Assembly: GCA_037975125.1 (NCBI GenBank)
Contig: CM075853.1
Location: forward strand, 76,423,609 to 76,487,608
Length of the DNA: 64,000 nt
Source of the DNA: Latrodectus hesperus
Lineage: Eukaryota > Arthropoda > Arachnida > Araneae > Theridiidae
Direction: 5' to 3'
A program made the translations under genes and the position numbers. A model generated the notes under the pieces. That model searched no databases. It had not been told where the DNA came from and saw only the letters and a program-made list of their open reading frames with translations. Numbering within the stretch: position 1 is the first letter of the stretch; each line of letters opens with the position of its first letter. Positions 1-11,068 of this stretch are shown one piece after another.

Positions 1-1405
1 TTTAAGAGCACAAATTCAAAAATAAATTTTCTCATTTTACAATTTTAATACTCATTTTTTAAGCTTTTAATACTGTTCAATTTTAATCTTTTTTAAGAAT
101 TATACCTATAAATTAATATGTATATTTCTCTTATTCAGCTTAATAAAATCATTTAATCTATTACAACAAAGTTGCTCATGTGTTCAATTATTTTTTTTAT
201 ATTCTAATTATATTTCAAAATCTTTTTAAAAATATTTCGATCAATTAGATTTAATAGAAGTGACATTTATTATGCACTTACAAATGTCACTTCTACTCAC
301 AAGAGTAGATGTGAAAAATGTGAAATTTTTAACAAAACTTTTAAACCAAAAGAATAAACAAATGTAAATGCTTTATTATACTTTAGAAAATCAAAAGTAG
401 ACATTTCAAATTAATAATATTAATTTGATCATAACTAGTTTGAAATCAAATTAAGAAAACCTTTTTAATACTCAGTTCATATTTCATTGATTTAAACTAG
501 CAATAAAACATATAAAAATAGTATTTTCAAAAACTAAAATTTGTGTTCTTTCCTTAAGGATTTTCTCCAATTATTTAATATTGCTTTACTTTTGCTCACA
601 ATGCATATGGGGATTTAAATTACTTAGAATAAATTTAAAGAAATTTTCTGACAAATTTACATAACAGTTTATTGAATTTTAAAGGTTAAATAAAAATATA
701 CAATACACATCTTTTACCAAAAGGAAATTTAAAAAAAAAATTGATGCAAAAATCATATTAAAAATATTTATTCTTACACTTTCAGCTTTAATTTAAAAAT
801 TAAACATTCTTATTTTTAAAGTATGATTAACTATTTCAGCACATTCCCACAATTTTTTTTATCAAGAGAATATAACTCTGTTTTATTGATAACTTAAATT
901 AAGGCAGTAAGTAATATGCAATTTAAGGAACATTTGCAAAATAAAATTCCGTCGATACAAAATTATAATATCCATGCCTTGAAAATTTCACCGAAACAAA
1001 TAAATCTTTAAAAAATATGGTTTTTCACCCACTAGCCTCTAAAAAAATTTAAGAATATTTTAACAAAACCTAATAAATTCATATTTATACATTTTCCCAA
1101 TACTTTAAAAACTATTAATATAAAAGTAAAATAACATACTATCGACGAAAATGTTTTTAAATTTTTAAGCGTAATTTTATATATTTTGTATAAAAATTTG
1201 AATTTAATTGAAATCATTGACTTTTAAATATTCAAGAACTTTACATCATCATCAATGATTTAATAATCTTGTTAATTATGCTAAATTTTAAAAATAGATT
1301 ATGATTTAAATATATTTAAAAAAAGATTACAAAAATATCAACTTTTAACAAATAAATTTTTTTACGGTAAGAACTGGGTTTATAAAGATGTATTTTATTT
1401 CCTAC
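1..1405. other. AT-rich sequence, nothing recognised
   Basis: I see only A/T-rich sequence with homopolymer runs. The short minus-strand open frame at 1032-1217 is rich in Ile, Phe, Lys and Leu, as expected for translated AT-rich noise, and has no recognisable motif. If the candidate exon at 1439-1612 is real, this would be the beginning of its first intron. Confidence 0.5.
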
Positions 1406-1438
1406 TTAAATAAAATAACAAACCAATATAGAACTTAC

Positions 1439-1612
1439 TTCAGTGCCTATACTACTAGATGAGACAGGATAAGACGTTAAGCAAATATTTGGATTTGTGT
1501 GCATTTTAGATATAATGAAAGTCATTAAAACAAAAAATATACTAATCATTACACTAAGCACATAATTATCTAGTAGCAAGTCGATCCAAGTAGCATATTC
1601 GAGGGGGAACAT
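1439..1612 (-). CDS. candidate first coding exon of an unidentified membrane protein
   Basis: Seen: on the minus strand an ATG (1610-1612) opens a 58-codon frame ending exactly at a strong splice donor (GTAAGT, starting at 1438), giving a phase-0 exon. The peptide begins MFPLEYATWIDLLLDNY, has one hydrophobic segment at about residues 18-34, then a polar stretch rich in Ser and Pro. Base composition is less AT-biased than the flanks. Reading through the donor gives ten more codons before a stop. Inference: this looks like the signal-anchor exon of a single-pass membrane protein, with later exons to the left of the window. I do not recognise the family; enzymes anchored in the endoplasmic reticulum often begin this way, but nothing here shows that. 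It could be a chance frame next to a chance donor. Confidence 0.42.
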
Positions 1613-3257
1613 TGCAAAATTACTAAATACTCATTTGTCTCTCTTGAAACAAGTATTAAAACAAACAATTCGAAAACTCGCTGTTTTTCGTGTCCACTGT
1701 CTGCTATCCAAAGTTAGTTGCCAAATGTAAGAATATAATAAAATGCAACTGGAAAATAATAGATAACATTCATTCCACAAACAGGTAGTTAATGTCTAGT
1801 TTAATGTTAAAAATAATTAAAATTCAATGCTTGTTAGAGATTTTTTGGTAATATATGAACAATAATTTGGTCATAAAATGTATGCAATTTAGACTGATAA
1901 TTGTTAACTGTTAAAAAACATTTAAAAGATGCTTTTAATAGTATTTCTCTTAAATAAACGAGTTTATCAATCGTTGAAAAAATTTAAGAACTAAAAAATT
2001 AAGAACTAAGCTCAAAAGTAGTATTTTATGTGGGTATTATTCAATTCAATATTTAATTATAAATAGAAATTACAATAAATTAGATGATCTCGTTGGATTG
2101 TATGAAATAAACCTTGAATTTTAGCACAAGCTTGGACCTTCTCTAATTAAAACATGTAAACTAGTTATATTGATTGTAAACTTGAAGGACTTCTCTAATT
2201 GAATTCATTTATTAGTCAATAAAAAGATGCCTTACACTTATGTTCAACATTGTTATAGTATTGATTTCAAATTTAACTTCAGATAATGTTACCATGAAAT
2301 TTTCGCTAAAAGTTAAATTCATGCAACATTTAATTATATTTTATGTATTTATAATCTTATATTACATGTTTTATAATGCAGTATTTATTAAAATTAAACT
2401 TCTTGGGAGCATTACATTGAAATGTAAGCAGAACAAGATATTTTAATAAAGTTGCTTCATAATATTAACCGATTTGACTATAATTAGTGTGGTCCCAGAA
2501 AGTGCATCCAAAAATTTGGTTTAGTTAAAAGCTTGCAAGTCAGATCATTAAATAAAATTACGGGGACTTTGAGAATCAGTTTTTTCAAGGTATGTCCTGC
2601 ATAGTTTCTATAAAAATCAATCGAAGTTAATATATTATTTATTTATATAACTTCACTTATACAAGAAGTCCTCTTATATTACAGGTCTCTCGAGAAATAT
2701 TCTCGTTGATTTCATACTCAAAGTTTGTAATGACTGAGTGACTGTGAAAATGAAATTATATTTTTATTTTTACAGCTTGAATATTTCTTTTAACAAATTG
2801 AAATATTTCTTTAAAAAAATTTTTTTATTAATTTTGAATTACATCTCATTTCACTCATCTTCAGAAATAAAACAATGAAACTCTTCAATAAATAAATATA
2901 TGAAAATACTTGGCCCATCATCTACACATATTTGAGTATTTTAGGGAAAATCAAAACTGGAAACTTTTCCTCTAAGTGCATACCTAATATCTCTGTGAGT
3001 GGACTATTAACGTGCATGACATGCTAAAAATTTTCATTAAAAACATAGTAAGTAGATTAGATAGCAAGAAAATGGAAAAGAGATAATATAGAGTTTTAAA
3101 ATATTATAATATAATTGTAAAATATTTAGCATCATTTGTTTTTTTTAATGATTTCAAAAAAAGAAAAATATATTTCAAAATTTTATTTATATTTATTCAC
3201 TGTTGAAATTTTTACCATTCTCATTTCTTCGGCAATTTTGTTAAAATCATTTATATG
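1613..3257. other. non-coding AT-rich stretch
   Basis: No gene, transposon end or RNA gene was recognised. The first 100-150 bases could hold the 5' untranslated region and promoter of the candidate exon at 1439-1612. The plus-strand frame at 2240-2446 is low-complexity translation of AT-rich sequence. Confidence 0.4.
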
Positions 3258-3640
3258 AAGCTCCAAATTCAAAATAATTTAGCTCTGTCTATTAATCTCT
3301 ACCATTTTGCTTATGATGTCAGAAAAATAGAGCAGAGTAATTTTTTAGTATCGAGAATAGAAGTAGATAATAGAGTTAAGGACAAGGGCATCACATATTC
3401 ACATATAATATGATGTCCCGTTTCCTCGATCTTGTGGCATTTTCTTCTTTTGGAACTGATGGAGTAATATATACTCTTATATGGTTTACTCTCTTATATG
3501 ATACATGATTTTATGATTACTCAGTACCATTCACCTTATAAACAGAGTCACATAACACCAAAAGGTTAAGTTATCCACCACCTGCCGACGCGTGTAGCAG
3601 CTGCTCAAGCCCCAGATATTCTCGTTTGATTTTTATATTT
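3258..3640. repeat. dispersed repeat, copy A (without MITE)
   Basis: The segment is similar to 29633-30615 in blocks: a start block (CTCCAAATTCAAAATAAT here, CTCCAAATCCAAAACAAC there), a middle block around GGCATTTTCTTC, a block ending CATAACACC, and a more GC-rich final block (CCACCACCTGCCGACG here, CCACCTTCTGCCGATG there) followed by AAGCCCCAG. Copy A lacks the mariner-type MITE and an inner block of roughly 300 bases that are present in copy B. The repeat family was not recognised. Confidence 0.6.
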
Positions 3641-5509
3641 AACTTTTACTCTAACTGCATCAATACATTTTAAAAGCCTTTAAGAAAACATTTTCTATCG
3701 TTATACCATACCTTTTGATTGAAATTTTCTTTATTATAAACCAGACAGTACTTCAGAAGCTTTGTATTTGCAACTATTTTCAGTCTTCTTTCTGTAAAAA
3801 TATGAATCAACCTCTTAAAATAACATTTTTGAAAATTTTAGTCAGAACTTTTTTAACTTGATACAATAATGTTTTGCAAAAAATTTCCTTTCAAAAATAT
3901 AAAACTATGTTTATCATTTCGATTTTTTTTTTCAAAGAAAAATTAATTGAATTAAAAAATTGATTTGTATTATGCATCATGATTACTTAACAACACAACG
4001 TTAAATAATCAAGAATTTATTTCTATTGATATAATTCATTGGAAAGCAAAGTATAATTTTCTTTATTATATAATTTTAACATTTTATATAAGATCTAAAT
4101 AAAAAAAATTAATTTTCTTGTAGACAAAGGCTTGAGCCACTTCATTTGAAATAAGGAAAATTTTAATGCAACAAATGCATTAGAAAAATCAAATTAATTA
4201 AAATTGAGTGTTCACCTTGTTTAGTGGACAAAAAATGAGCAATAGAGAAAGAATTCAGTAGATAAGCCTCATCTAAAATACATCCATTGAACTAGTATAG
4301 AGCAATGCGTATCAATGCATCTGTATTTCGTCCATGAATCATTCCATGCTGACTTATTATTGTAGATGCATAATGGACGTAAAATGGGTGGATTTTTGAC
4401 GTGCCATGGATCTAAACTGGACTAAAATGAGACGCTTATTGGATTAGAGTACATTCCACTGGTGTCATATCGACGTCAACTGGATGAAATTGTGCTGTGT
4501 GGGATCTTTATATATATTAAAAATATTTGATATTTTAGCTGAAAATTTCTCCTTTTCTTTAAGTAAATCAGATATTCAAATATCAAAGTTCATTAGTTCG
4601 TCCTATACCAGGTTTAATAATGATAGTATAAGAAATTAATATTACTTTAATAAGAGTTCTAGATCTAATCATGATACATCCATCATAAATAATGGCAGAT
4701 TTCAACAAATGACATTACAAAACATTTACTGACAAATAATGCAACAAAACACCCTAAATCAACAGATTTTAGAATGATAAAACACATGAATTTCAATATT
4801 AAAAAGTAGCACATTCCTTATAAATAACATATTCAAGAATAAAATTAGAATGGAAAATATAAACTTAAGCGATTTTCGATTTTCAACTTTGCGTGAGTTT
4901 CTTTAAGTAATTTTTTATGTATTTTTGATATGAAAAAAATTAGCAATGTGCTTAAATATAGGGGATTTATTAAGAAAGAAATTATCTCTTTTATTAAAAT
5001 GTAGTTCTAAGTAAAGTAGAATTTTTTACTTTTGTATCAAGTTCAGACTAATTTATCTCGTTTTGTCTCATAATCACACAATAAAAAAATTTATATGAAA
5101 ATATGGTTAGTATAAATTTTTTCTCTAAATATTCACACTATTTAAAGCTTTGAATTTATTTCTGAATAATACAACTGCTTCAAAATTCTCAACATTTTTC
5201 GCTCTAACTGCAAAGGAGAAATTCCGATAAGCATATATAAAGAAATCAGAAGTGCAACATCTAATTTTCTGATGTTCAAAAGAATTCCTGAAATAGAAAA
5301 TTTAAGATTGCCAATGCCTATAGCTACTACGAAATATCAATCTTCCAATTTTTGAAAAATTATAAAAAAAATTATTTTTAAAATTTAAAAAATAGATAAA
5401 TATTTAGAAATTAGAATAATTTAGAAAATAAAATTGTATAATTTATATACTTTTTAAGTATTTTTTTTTTTACATTTGTAATTGCTTTTCAGATTAAATT
5501 TAAATATAA
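3641..5509. other. AT-rich stretch, no gene seen
   Basis: There is no coding region or transposon end that I can name. A patch at about 4270-4500 is less AT-rich, with words such as TGGACTAAAATGAGACG; it may be a decayed repeat but has no paired ends. Confidence 0.4.
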
Positions 5510-6064
5510 TGTGCCACGTTTCAGGGTTCGTGTTGATTGAGAGTTAATAAAATAAACTCAACAATCACAGAATTTTTATACGTAGAACTTTCTAAAGATG
5601 CTGGAAAAATAACCAGCAGTTTCTACAGCATTTACGAATTCCAAATTATACAGTATCAATTCAATTGATTCAACGATAAATAGCTCCCAAAAACAGAGGC
5701 CTTCAAATACCTCAGACAGATGTCTCGTATCCACTAGTCTATCACTGCCGCTGGAAACTAAAAACTGACTGACTCGGTCCATGGAACGGTGGTATTTATA
5801 ACTTATTTGGCGTGTAAACCTAGGTCCTTCTCCAAGATTCTGGAAGATTCTAGACCATCTCGCTGAGTAACGACCATAGAGTGGTGGTGGAAGTTTCCAG
5901 AACTATCTATTTCTCACCATGTGGTTACCAAGCTGCAAAAAATCACTGGAAACGCCGTTCTTAACGTAAACCTACATCGCTCGTTTTTTGTCCACGAATC
6001 TGAGTTCGGATCTATCTGAGATATCCCTAGACGAATACAAAAAATATTTACAAACTTTGTAACA
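5510..6064 (-). mobile_element. solo LTR related to the gypsy element at 23930-28132
   Basis: This 555-base segment aligns along its length with the 608-base LTRs at 23930-24537 and 27525-28132. Shared landmarks are the GGTTCGTGT.GATTGAGAGTT block near the left end, the TATTTATA box, the TTCCAGAA and TCTATCTGAGATAT blocks, and the TTTGTAACA right end. It starts TG and ends CA. It is clearly diverged from those LTRs, and the CTCGCCAA-type minisatellite they carry is not expanded here. No internal region or partner LTR lies nearby, so it is a solo LTR left by LTR-LTR recombination. Orientation is that of the minus-strand gypsy element. A short minus-strand frame at 5576-5782 is only a shadow within it. 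Confidence 0.8.
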
Positions 6065-6471
6065 ATATTATGCAATAACTCGTTGATTCTTTATAAATGA
6101 GAAGGTGACTTCGATATAATATGTAATTATATCTAGAGAGATTTCTTACTCTATATGCATGTATCTTTGAAATTGAATGCAATATTTTCTTGTATTGTAG
6201 ACCTTAAACATGTTTGTGCTCACCTTAGGATTGAAAAAAGATATCTCTGCTTATTAATTTGTTCTTTTTATACCTAAGCAATCAAGGCTATTATTCCCAT
6301 TGTGGCGTATCGAAATAAGAAGAGTTTTTAAGCTAATTTTTATATTTAAATAAATACACCACATACACAGACAAAACATTACACTCATAATTAGAAATAA
6401 TCACATAGAAGGAAAATTAAAATTTGTGGGCTGTAAGCACCGAGGCAGTCACACATCCTTTTCGAAGTCCA
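6065..6471. other. flank between solo LTR and candidate exon
   Basis: Mostly AT-rich. The last 50 bases (about 6425-6471) are less AT-biased and could be 5' untranslated sequence of the candidate exon beginning at 6472. Confidence 0.3.
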
Positions 6472-6531
6472 ATGGCGGACTCTGCTTTTCCCTCTTACAC
6501 ACTTGAGATCCACTTGAGACCTTCTCATATC
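6472..6531 (+). CDS. candidate first coding exon, unidentified
   Basis: Seen: an ATG in a good context (TCCAATGGCGG) at 6472 opens exactly 20 codons (MADSAFPSYTLEIHLRPSHI) that end at a consensus donor, GTAAGTAG, at 6532. The patch 6425-6535 is markedly less AT-rich than its surroundings. The frame runs on past the donor with translated AT-rich sequence, as an intron read-through would. Inference: a small first coding exon of a plus-strand gene. No family was recognised and no second exon was found. The evidence is only ATG, donor and composition, so a chance match is quite possible. Confidence 0.25.
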
Positions 6532-8175
6532 GTAAGTAGAGATTCTTTACACCATGTTTATAGAAATGCATCAACACTTTTTATAGGATATATGTATTTA
6601 CATAATTTCATTGATGATCTTTTTCACTTTTTAATATTATGTGATCATTACAAAGTTATGAATTGCTCATCTTGATTAAGTATTCAATTACTGGTTTTTT
6701 ATCATTCTTTCACAAATGAAATCTTTAAAATATTTCACAAGGTAATTAATTGTTTTTCAAAAATTAAATTGCAAAATATGTATTCTAGCGAAATTTTTTA
6801 AAATGACATTTTAATAAAAATTTTCAATTTTTAATGCTTTTACATGAAGATGCAAAGCGGAACATATTCAAAAAAATTATACATACGAGACAGGATTTTA
6901 TTTATAAAAATTCATATTGTTTAGGATATAGCATATTTTAGCTTAAAAATGACTTTATTAAAATTATTTAATTAAATCTAAAAATTTATTTGAAATTTTT
7001 GTTTTTTACTTCTATTTAAGGAAATTCATTGGCAATAAGATAGATTAAACTCATGTATTAAAATGTGAAATATGCAAGGGATTTGCTTATTTAGAGTTTA
7101 TGTAGTAAGCAAAAAACAAAACTCTTTTCAAATAGTTTTTCGGAATTAAAATTCGGAATCTAAAAAAGAGAATTATTGATTTGTTATTTAAGGTTTCGGA
7201 CATAAAAAGCCTCGTATAATCATGTTGCATCAATCCCTTTCTTATTCCATATTTAAAAGAAAGATTTTTTTTACATGTTGTTTGATATGAGTGTGTTAAA
7301 AGAACAGAAATCTGGGATTTATATATGAAAAAGAACTTTCGTTGAAAATCCAGAAGATAATAAACCCAATCATGGGAAATAGAGACAGGCAGTGTTAAAA
7401 AGTTTTACTCTGGAGTCAAATATAAATTCTATGATTTTATTTTTTCATTAAATTATGATGTATTTTTAAAATATTTCATTAAAATAAAAGCATTTTTTTA
7501 CAGTAAATACCGCTTGCCTTAATCACTTTTATCTTTATTTGTATTTTATATGATGGCATGCAATTCTAATTATTGAATTTTAATAATAAATTTTTAATAC
7601 ATAATGAGAAAAAATCTATTTTGATACAGTATTTATTTGTATACATATAAGATAATACTGCCTAAAACAAAAATTTATCAAAAGCTAAAATAAATATAAA
7701 TATTTTTTAGGTATAATACTCAAATATATAAGAATCATTTCAAGTTTAAAAAGATTCTTGTATAATAAAGAGCTAATAGTAAAACAATAAAATTAATTTA
7801 CTGTAAAAATTATTTTGTAAAACGTATAGGCAATTTAATTTAAAGTTATATGAGCAATTGATCTTAAATTAGACAAATGGACTCACTTTAGAACATATAA
7901 TATATAGAGAAAAATGATATTTAAGCAAATTTAATTCGTAAAAGTAAAATTTGATCAAAACTTGAGATGTTATATTTTCCAACCTTTAATACGAAAAATG
8001 TTTTTTGTTCAGTTAAAAATGAAAACTTACAAACGTGAAAACATAACAATTTATGAAAACTTGTAGAGTTCAAGAAAAGGAAACCAAATTTACGTGCTTT
8101 TCATAAATTTGGAGAACATTAAACCTTTATTTTTCCTCTATTTTACCTAATTTTAAAGGAAGAAACATGATAGCT
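6532..8175. other. AT-rich stretch, no feature recognised
   Basis: Nothing identifiable on either strand. It would be intronic if the exon at 6472-6531 is real. Confidence 0.4.
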
Positions 8176-8189
8176 CTATGCTATCTTGA

Positions 8190-8360
8190 AACGAGCTGCT
8201 ACCGAATGGTTAGCCCTTGCCTTCAAATCAACAATTCGTGGGTTCGAATTTCACTTTAGATTTGGATGTTGAAGTGGTTTGGAATTCACTTTAAAACATA
8301 GGCCCTAGTCTAACTAGCCATTTTACTCAAAAGAAAAAAAATCGTTAGGTGACCAATAAA
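8190..8360 (+). mobile_element. tRNA-derived SINE (family b) with target-site duplication
   Basis: A tRNA-like head carries a polymerase III A box (ACCGAATGGTTAGC) and B box (GGGTTCGAATTTC). It is followed by a tRNA-unrelated body containing GTGGTTTGGAATTCACTTTAAA. The same body occurs on the other strand at 15967-16138 and, decayed, at 40200-40372 and 45203-45392. The element is flanked by 14-base direct repeats, CTATGCTATCTTGA (8176-8189) and CTATGTTATCTTGA (8361-8374), differing at one base. Length (171) matches the 172-base copy. No cloverleaf closes, so it is not a functional tRNA gene. Confidence 0.85.
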
Positions 8361-8374
8361 CTATGTTATCTTGA

Positions 8375-9363
8375 GGTTATAAAATAAAATCTCTTTTTAT
8401 AGGGAATCAATTTGCTGCTGAATAAAAAATGTTGCTGTAAATGGAAATCTTATCTTAATTTTCTAGTATGATGTGACAGTAAATTTTCGAGCTCCAATAG
8501 TCTCACATGTAAACATAGGAAATTTCATTCTTTGACACAAGAAGAGATAGATAATAGTCTCAAATGTAATAGTCTCCAACAGTCTCAAATGTAAACATAG
8601 AAGACTTCATTCTTTGACTCAAGGAGAGATAGATAATCATTCCATAGTAAAGTTGACAGAAACAACTGTGTGATAAGTCTATTAATCTTAACATTTAAAT
8701 TACACATATGATTTTTCCATTCTATGAATATATTTACATGCTTCACAGAAAATTAAAAAGCAATAAGTAGTGCATTTTTTCATAGGTATTATAATAGCTA
8801 CTCCTTTTTTTTATGAACCTCTAATTTACGAACTTTACAAAATAATCGGAACATTCTGATTTTACAAATTAGTTACTAGTATCTAACATGGTCTTATAGA
8901 TGAAATGATGTTTTCAATTTTTATTGAAAAGTTAAACATTTGAACAATTTCTATTTTGTGAATTCATTTTCAAGAGTCTTCTGTATAAATTTTATTTTTT
9001 ACCACATAGTTTCTAATACATGCTTTCCGATTCTGGGCTGCTTCTCTTATGCGATATCGGTCCTATTGTGGAATTGTTAAAGTTAATTCAAATTTAATCT
9101 GAATTATTTATTAAAATTATTTGACATATGAGAGCTCTTTGTCTTAATATAGCTTTTCATATTCACACAGATTATTAATAAAATTGTATTTAATTTCAGC
9201 CATTATAAAATTGTTATTTAATAAAAAATATTTAAATAATTTATATTTAAATTTTTTTTTCAATAAACCAATATTTTGAATGATAAGAACTTAGTTTAAT
9301 ATAAATAATAAATTTATGATCTATTGAACAATTACATTACGGAAACTTATAAAAAATATTTTA
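8375..9363. other. AT-rich interval with one local duplication
   Basis: No gene seen. It contains the tandem duplication at 8497-8640 and otherwise ordinary AT-rich sequence. Confidence 0.4.
8497..8640. repeat. imperfect tandem duplication
   Basis: Two units of about 65 bases, beginning at about 8497 and 8577, share AGTCTCAAATGTAAACATAG, TTCATTCTTTGAC and GAGATAGATAAT with a few substitutions. A short extra TAGTCTC motif lies between them. Confidence 0.7.
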
Positions 9364-9692
9364 GTGGCCGTTTTTGCCTAATGGTTACGGCATCGGCCAT
9401 CTGTCCGGAAGAGCGGGTTCGATTCCCAATGCCGCCAAAGACACACGGAGTACATGCGATATAAGCGCTCTTTAAATCTGTGGAATCGAAAGTCCTGTGG
9501 TCGGAAAAATTCTCTCCCCCTTCAGATCATTGTCAAAATTAAGGGGTGGATACTCTGGTGATGCCATCTATCAGAGGAGTTTAGAGCTAAGTCGCGTACA
9601 GTGTTTTGTGGTGCTCTGGTTAAACGAAAGACTGAATTAAATTCGCATAGCGAGCTTGGCTTGTCCAAGTGTCATAAATAATAACAACAAAA
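9364..9692 (+). mobile_element. tRNA-derived SINE (family a), about 0.33 kb
   Basis: The head has an A-box-like TGCCTAATGGTTACGG and a consensus B box GGGTTCGATTCCC. A long body follows, with GTGCTCTGGTTAAACGAAAG and GCTTGGCTTGTCCAAGTGTC, ending in an AAC-type tail (ATAATAACAACAA). The 3' part recurs at 10957-11060. Flanks AAACTTATAAAAAATATTTT and AAACTTTAAATATACATTTT may be a decayed target-site duplication, but they are too AT-rich to be sure. Base composition contrasts sharply with the flanks. Confidence 0.8.
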
Positions 9693-10069
9693 AAACTTTA
9701 AATATACATTTTGGTCCTATTAAAAATAGTCTTTGATATCGATTAAAATATGTAAATCCAACAGCTTTCTCCTATGTATAAGCACTTCTGAAGATGCTAA
9801 AATTTTGATTTCAGTTAAACAGGAATATAACCAAACACACTTGAAATACTTATTTTGTAAATATTACAACTAATATTTAATAACCTTTATAAATTTTCCT
9901 TTTGCAATTGTTAATGATATTAAGGCAGTTAGTTAGGTTATTGATTTTAGCTTGATATTAAGGCAAAACTTCTTTTAAGTGATTTTTTCTCTAATGCACG
10001 AGATAGCTATTTAAGAAATCTTAAATGCAACACGGATAAACAAGGTAAGTAATATAGCAATTTTAACAA
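9693..10069. other. AT-rich spacer
   Basis: No feature recognised. Confidence 0.4.
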
Positions 10070-10500
10070 AAATTTTATTAAAGAAATATTACAAACAAAA
10101 AACAATCGTGAATTAAAAAAAAATTATTTCTATTTAGATGCTTGCAGTCGCGGTCACTTAATGTTTGCCGACGACAGGGCCATTTATCGAAAGCATTCGG
10201 TCCACATATGGAATGACATCGGTAAAATATCGGGTAAGCGGTCATGTCGGCTTTGTTGATACCGTTCTGAGTTAGCGCCATATTTTGGCTCACATTTGCC
10301 CCGAGCGGATATGTTTTGACGGATAGTGGTACCGCTTGCGTTGTCTCTCCAATACCACTCGCACCAGCAAGCCGATTTAGACCCTTATTGTAACCAGCAT
10401 TACCGTGTTTTCTGGGTTTATCCATGGAGTAAGGAATGTTCCTTCCTCCATGGGTTTATCTGAGAACTCGAGTGGAGATGAGTTATTCATCCATGGATTC
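10070..10500 (-). other. GC-richer island with an unidentified open frame and a CCATGG hairpin
   Basis: The patch is much less AT-rich than its flanks. On the minus strand an ATG at 10425 opens a 115-codon frame (MDKPRKHGNAGYNKGL...), and the better-composed part ends near 10130. Downstream on the same strand come an A-rich stretch and AATAAA (about 10076), which could be a polyadenylation signal. Upstream, near the frame start, arms 10422-10436 and 10439-10453 (CCATGGAGTAAGGAA and its near complement) can fold into a hairpin with a 2-base loop and one mismatch. I do not recognise the peptide. It may be an exon, a processed gene copy or part of a transposon whose ends I cannot find. Confidence 0.3.
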
Positions 10501-10956
10501 TGACAAAGAAACACCCTGCTATAGGAAATTTCATTTCAAGACTTTTTAAATCTAATTTCAGTGATAAATGATACAGGAAAAATGTCAGTTAAGAAAATTA
10601 TGAATGAATATGAAAAATAACTGTTAGATATCAAACAAGAAGAAAATGATGTAGTGCTGGAACCTTCTGCAAAACAAGAAAGAGATCATTATTTGAGGAA
10701 AACAGAAGTTATTTTTTTTTTCCTACATCGAAAAAACAAAAGTGTGCTTAACAGAAAAAATAAGTAATTAATATTTATAATTTTTCATTAATAAAATGAA
10801 AATGAAAAACATTTTTGAGTATAAATTTTACTTTGCATACATTTCTTATATAATGCATATTAAATAATTTTTTAACAATACTTTATTTACAGAGACAGTA
10901 ACTTCGTATATTACTTTTAAAATTAAATATAATATTTAAGATTTGTGTTATCTTTG

Positions 10957-11060
10957 TGGCTCTCTGGCTAAACGAAAGACGCACCCTACTGATTTCGATT
11001 CGCACAGCCAATCGCATAGCAAGCTTGGCTTGTTTAAGTGTCATAAGTAACAACAATAAG
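10957..11060 (+). mobile_element. SINE family a, 3' fragment
   Basis: This corresponds to the 3' third of the SINE at 9364-9692: TTGTGGCTCTCTGGCTAAAC, GCATAGCAAGCTTGGCTTG, AAGTGTCATAAGTAACAACA. The head with A and B boxes is absent. The tail abuts the target-site duplication of the hAT element at 11061. Confidence 0.72.
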
Positions 11061-11068
11061 ATTTAATA

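Noticed and set aside
8190..8262. Possible functional tRNA gene
   Set aside because: This is the tRNA-like head of a SINE flanked by a target-site duplication.
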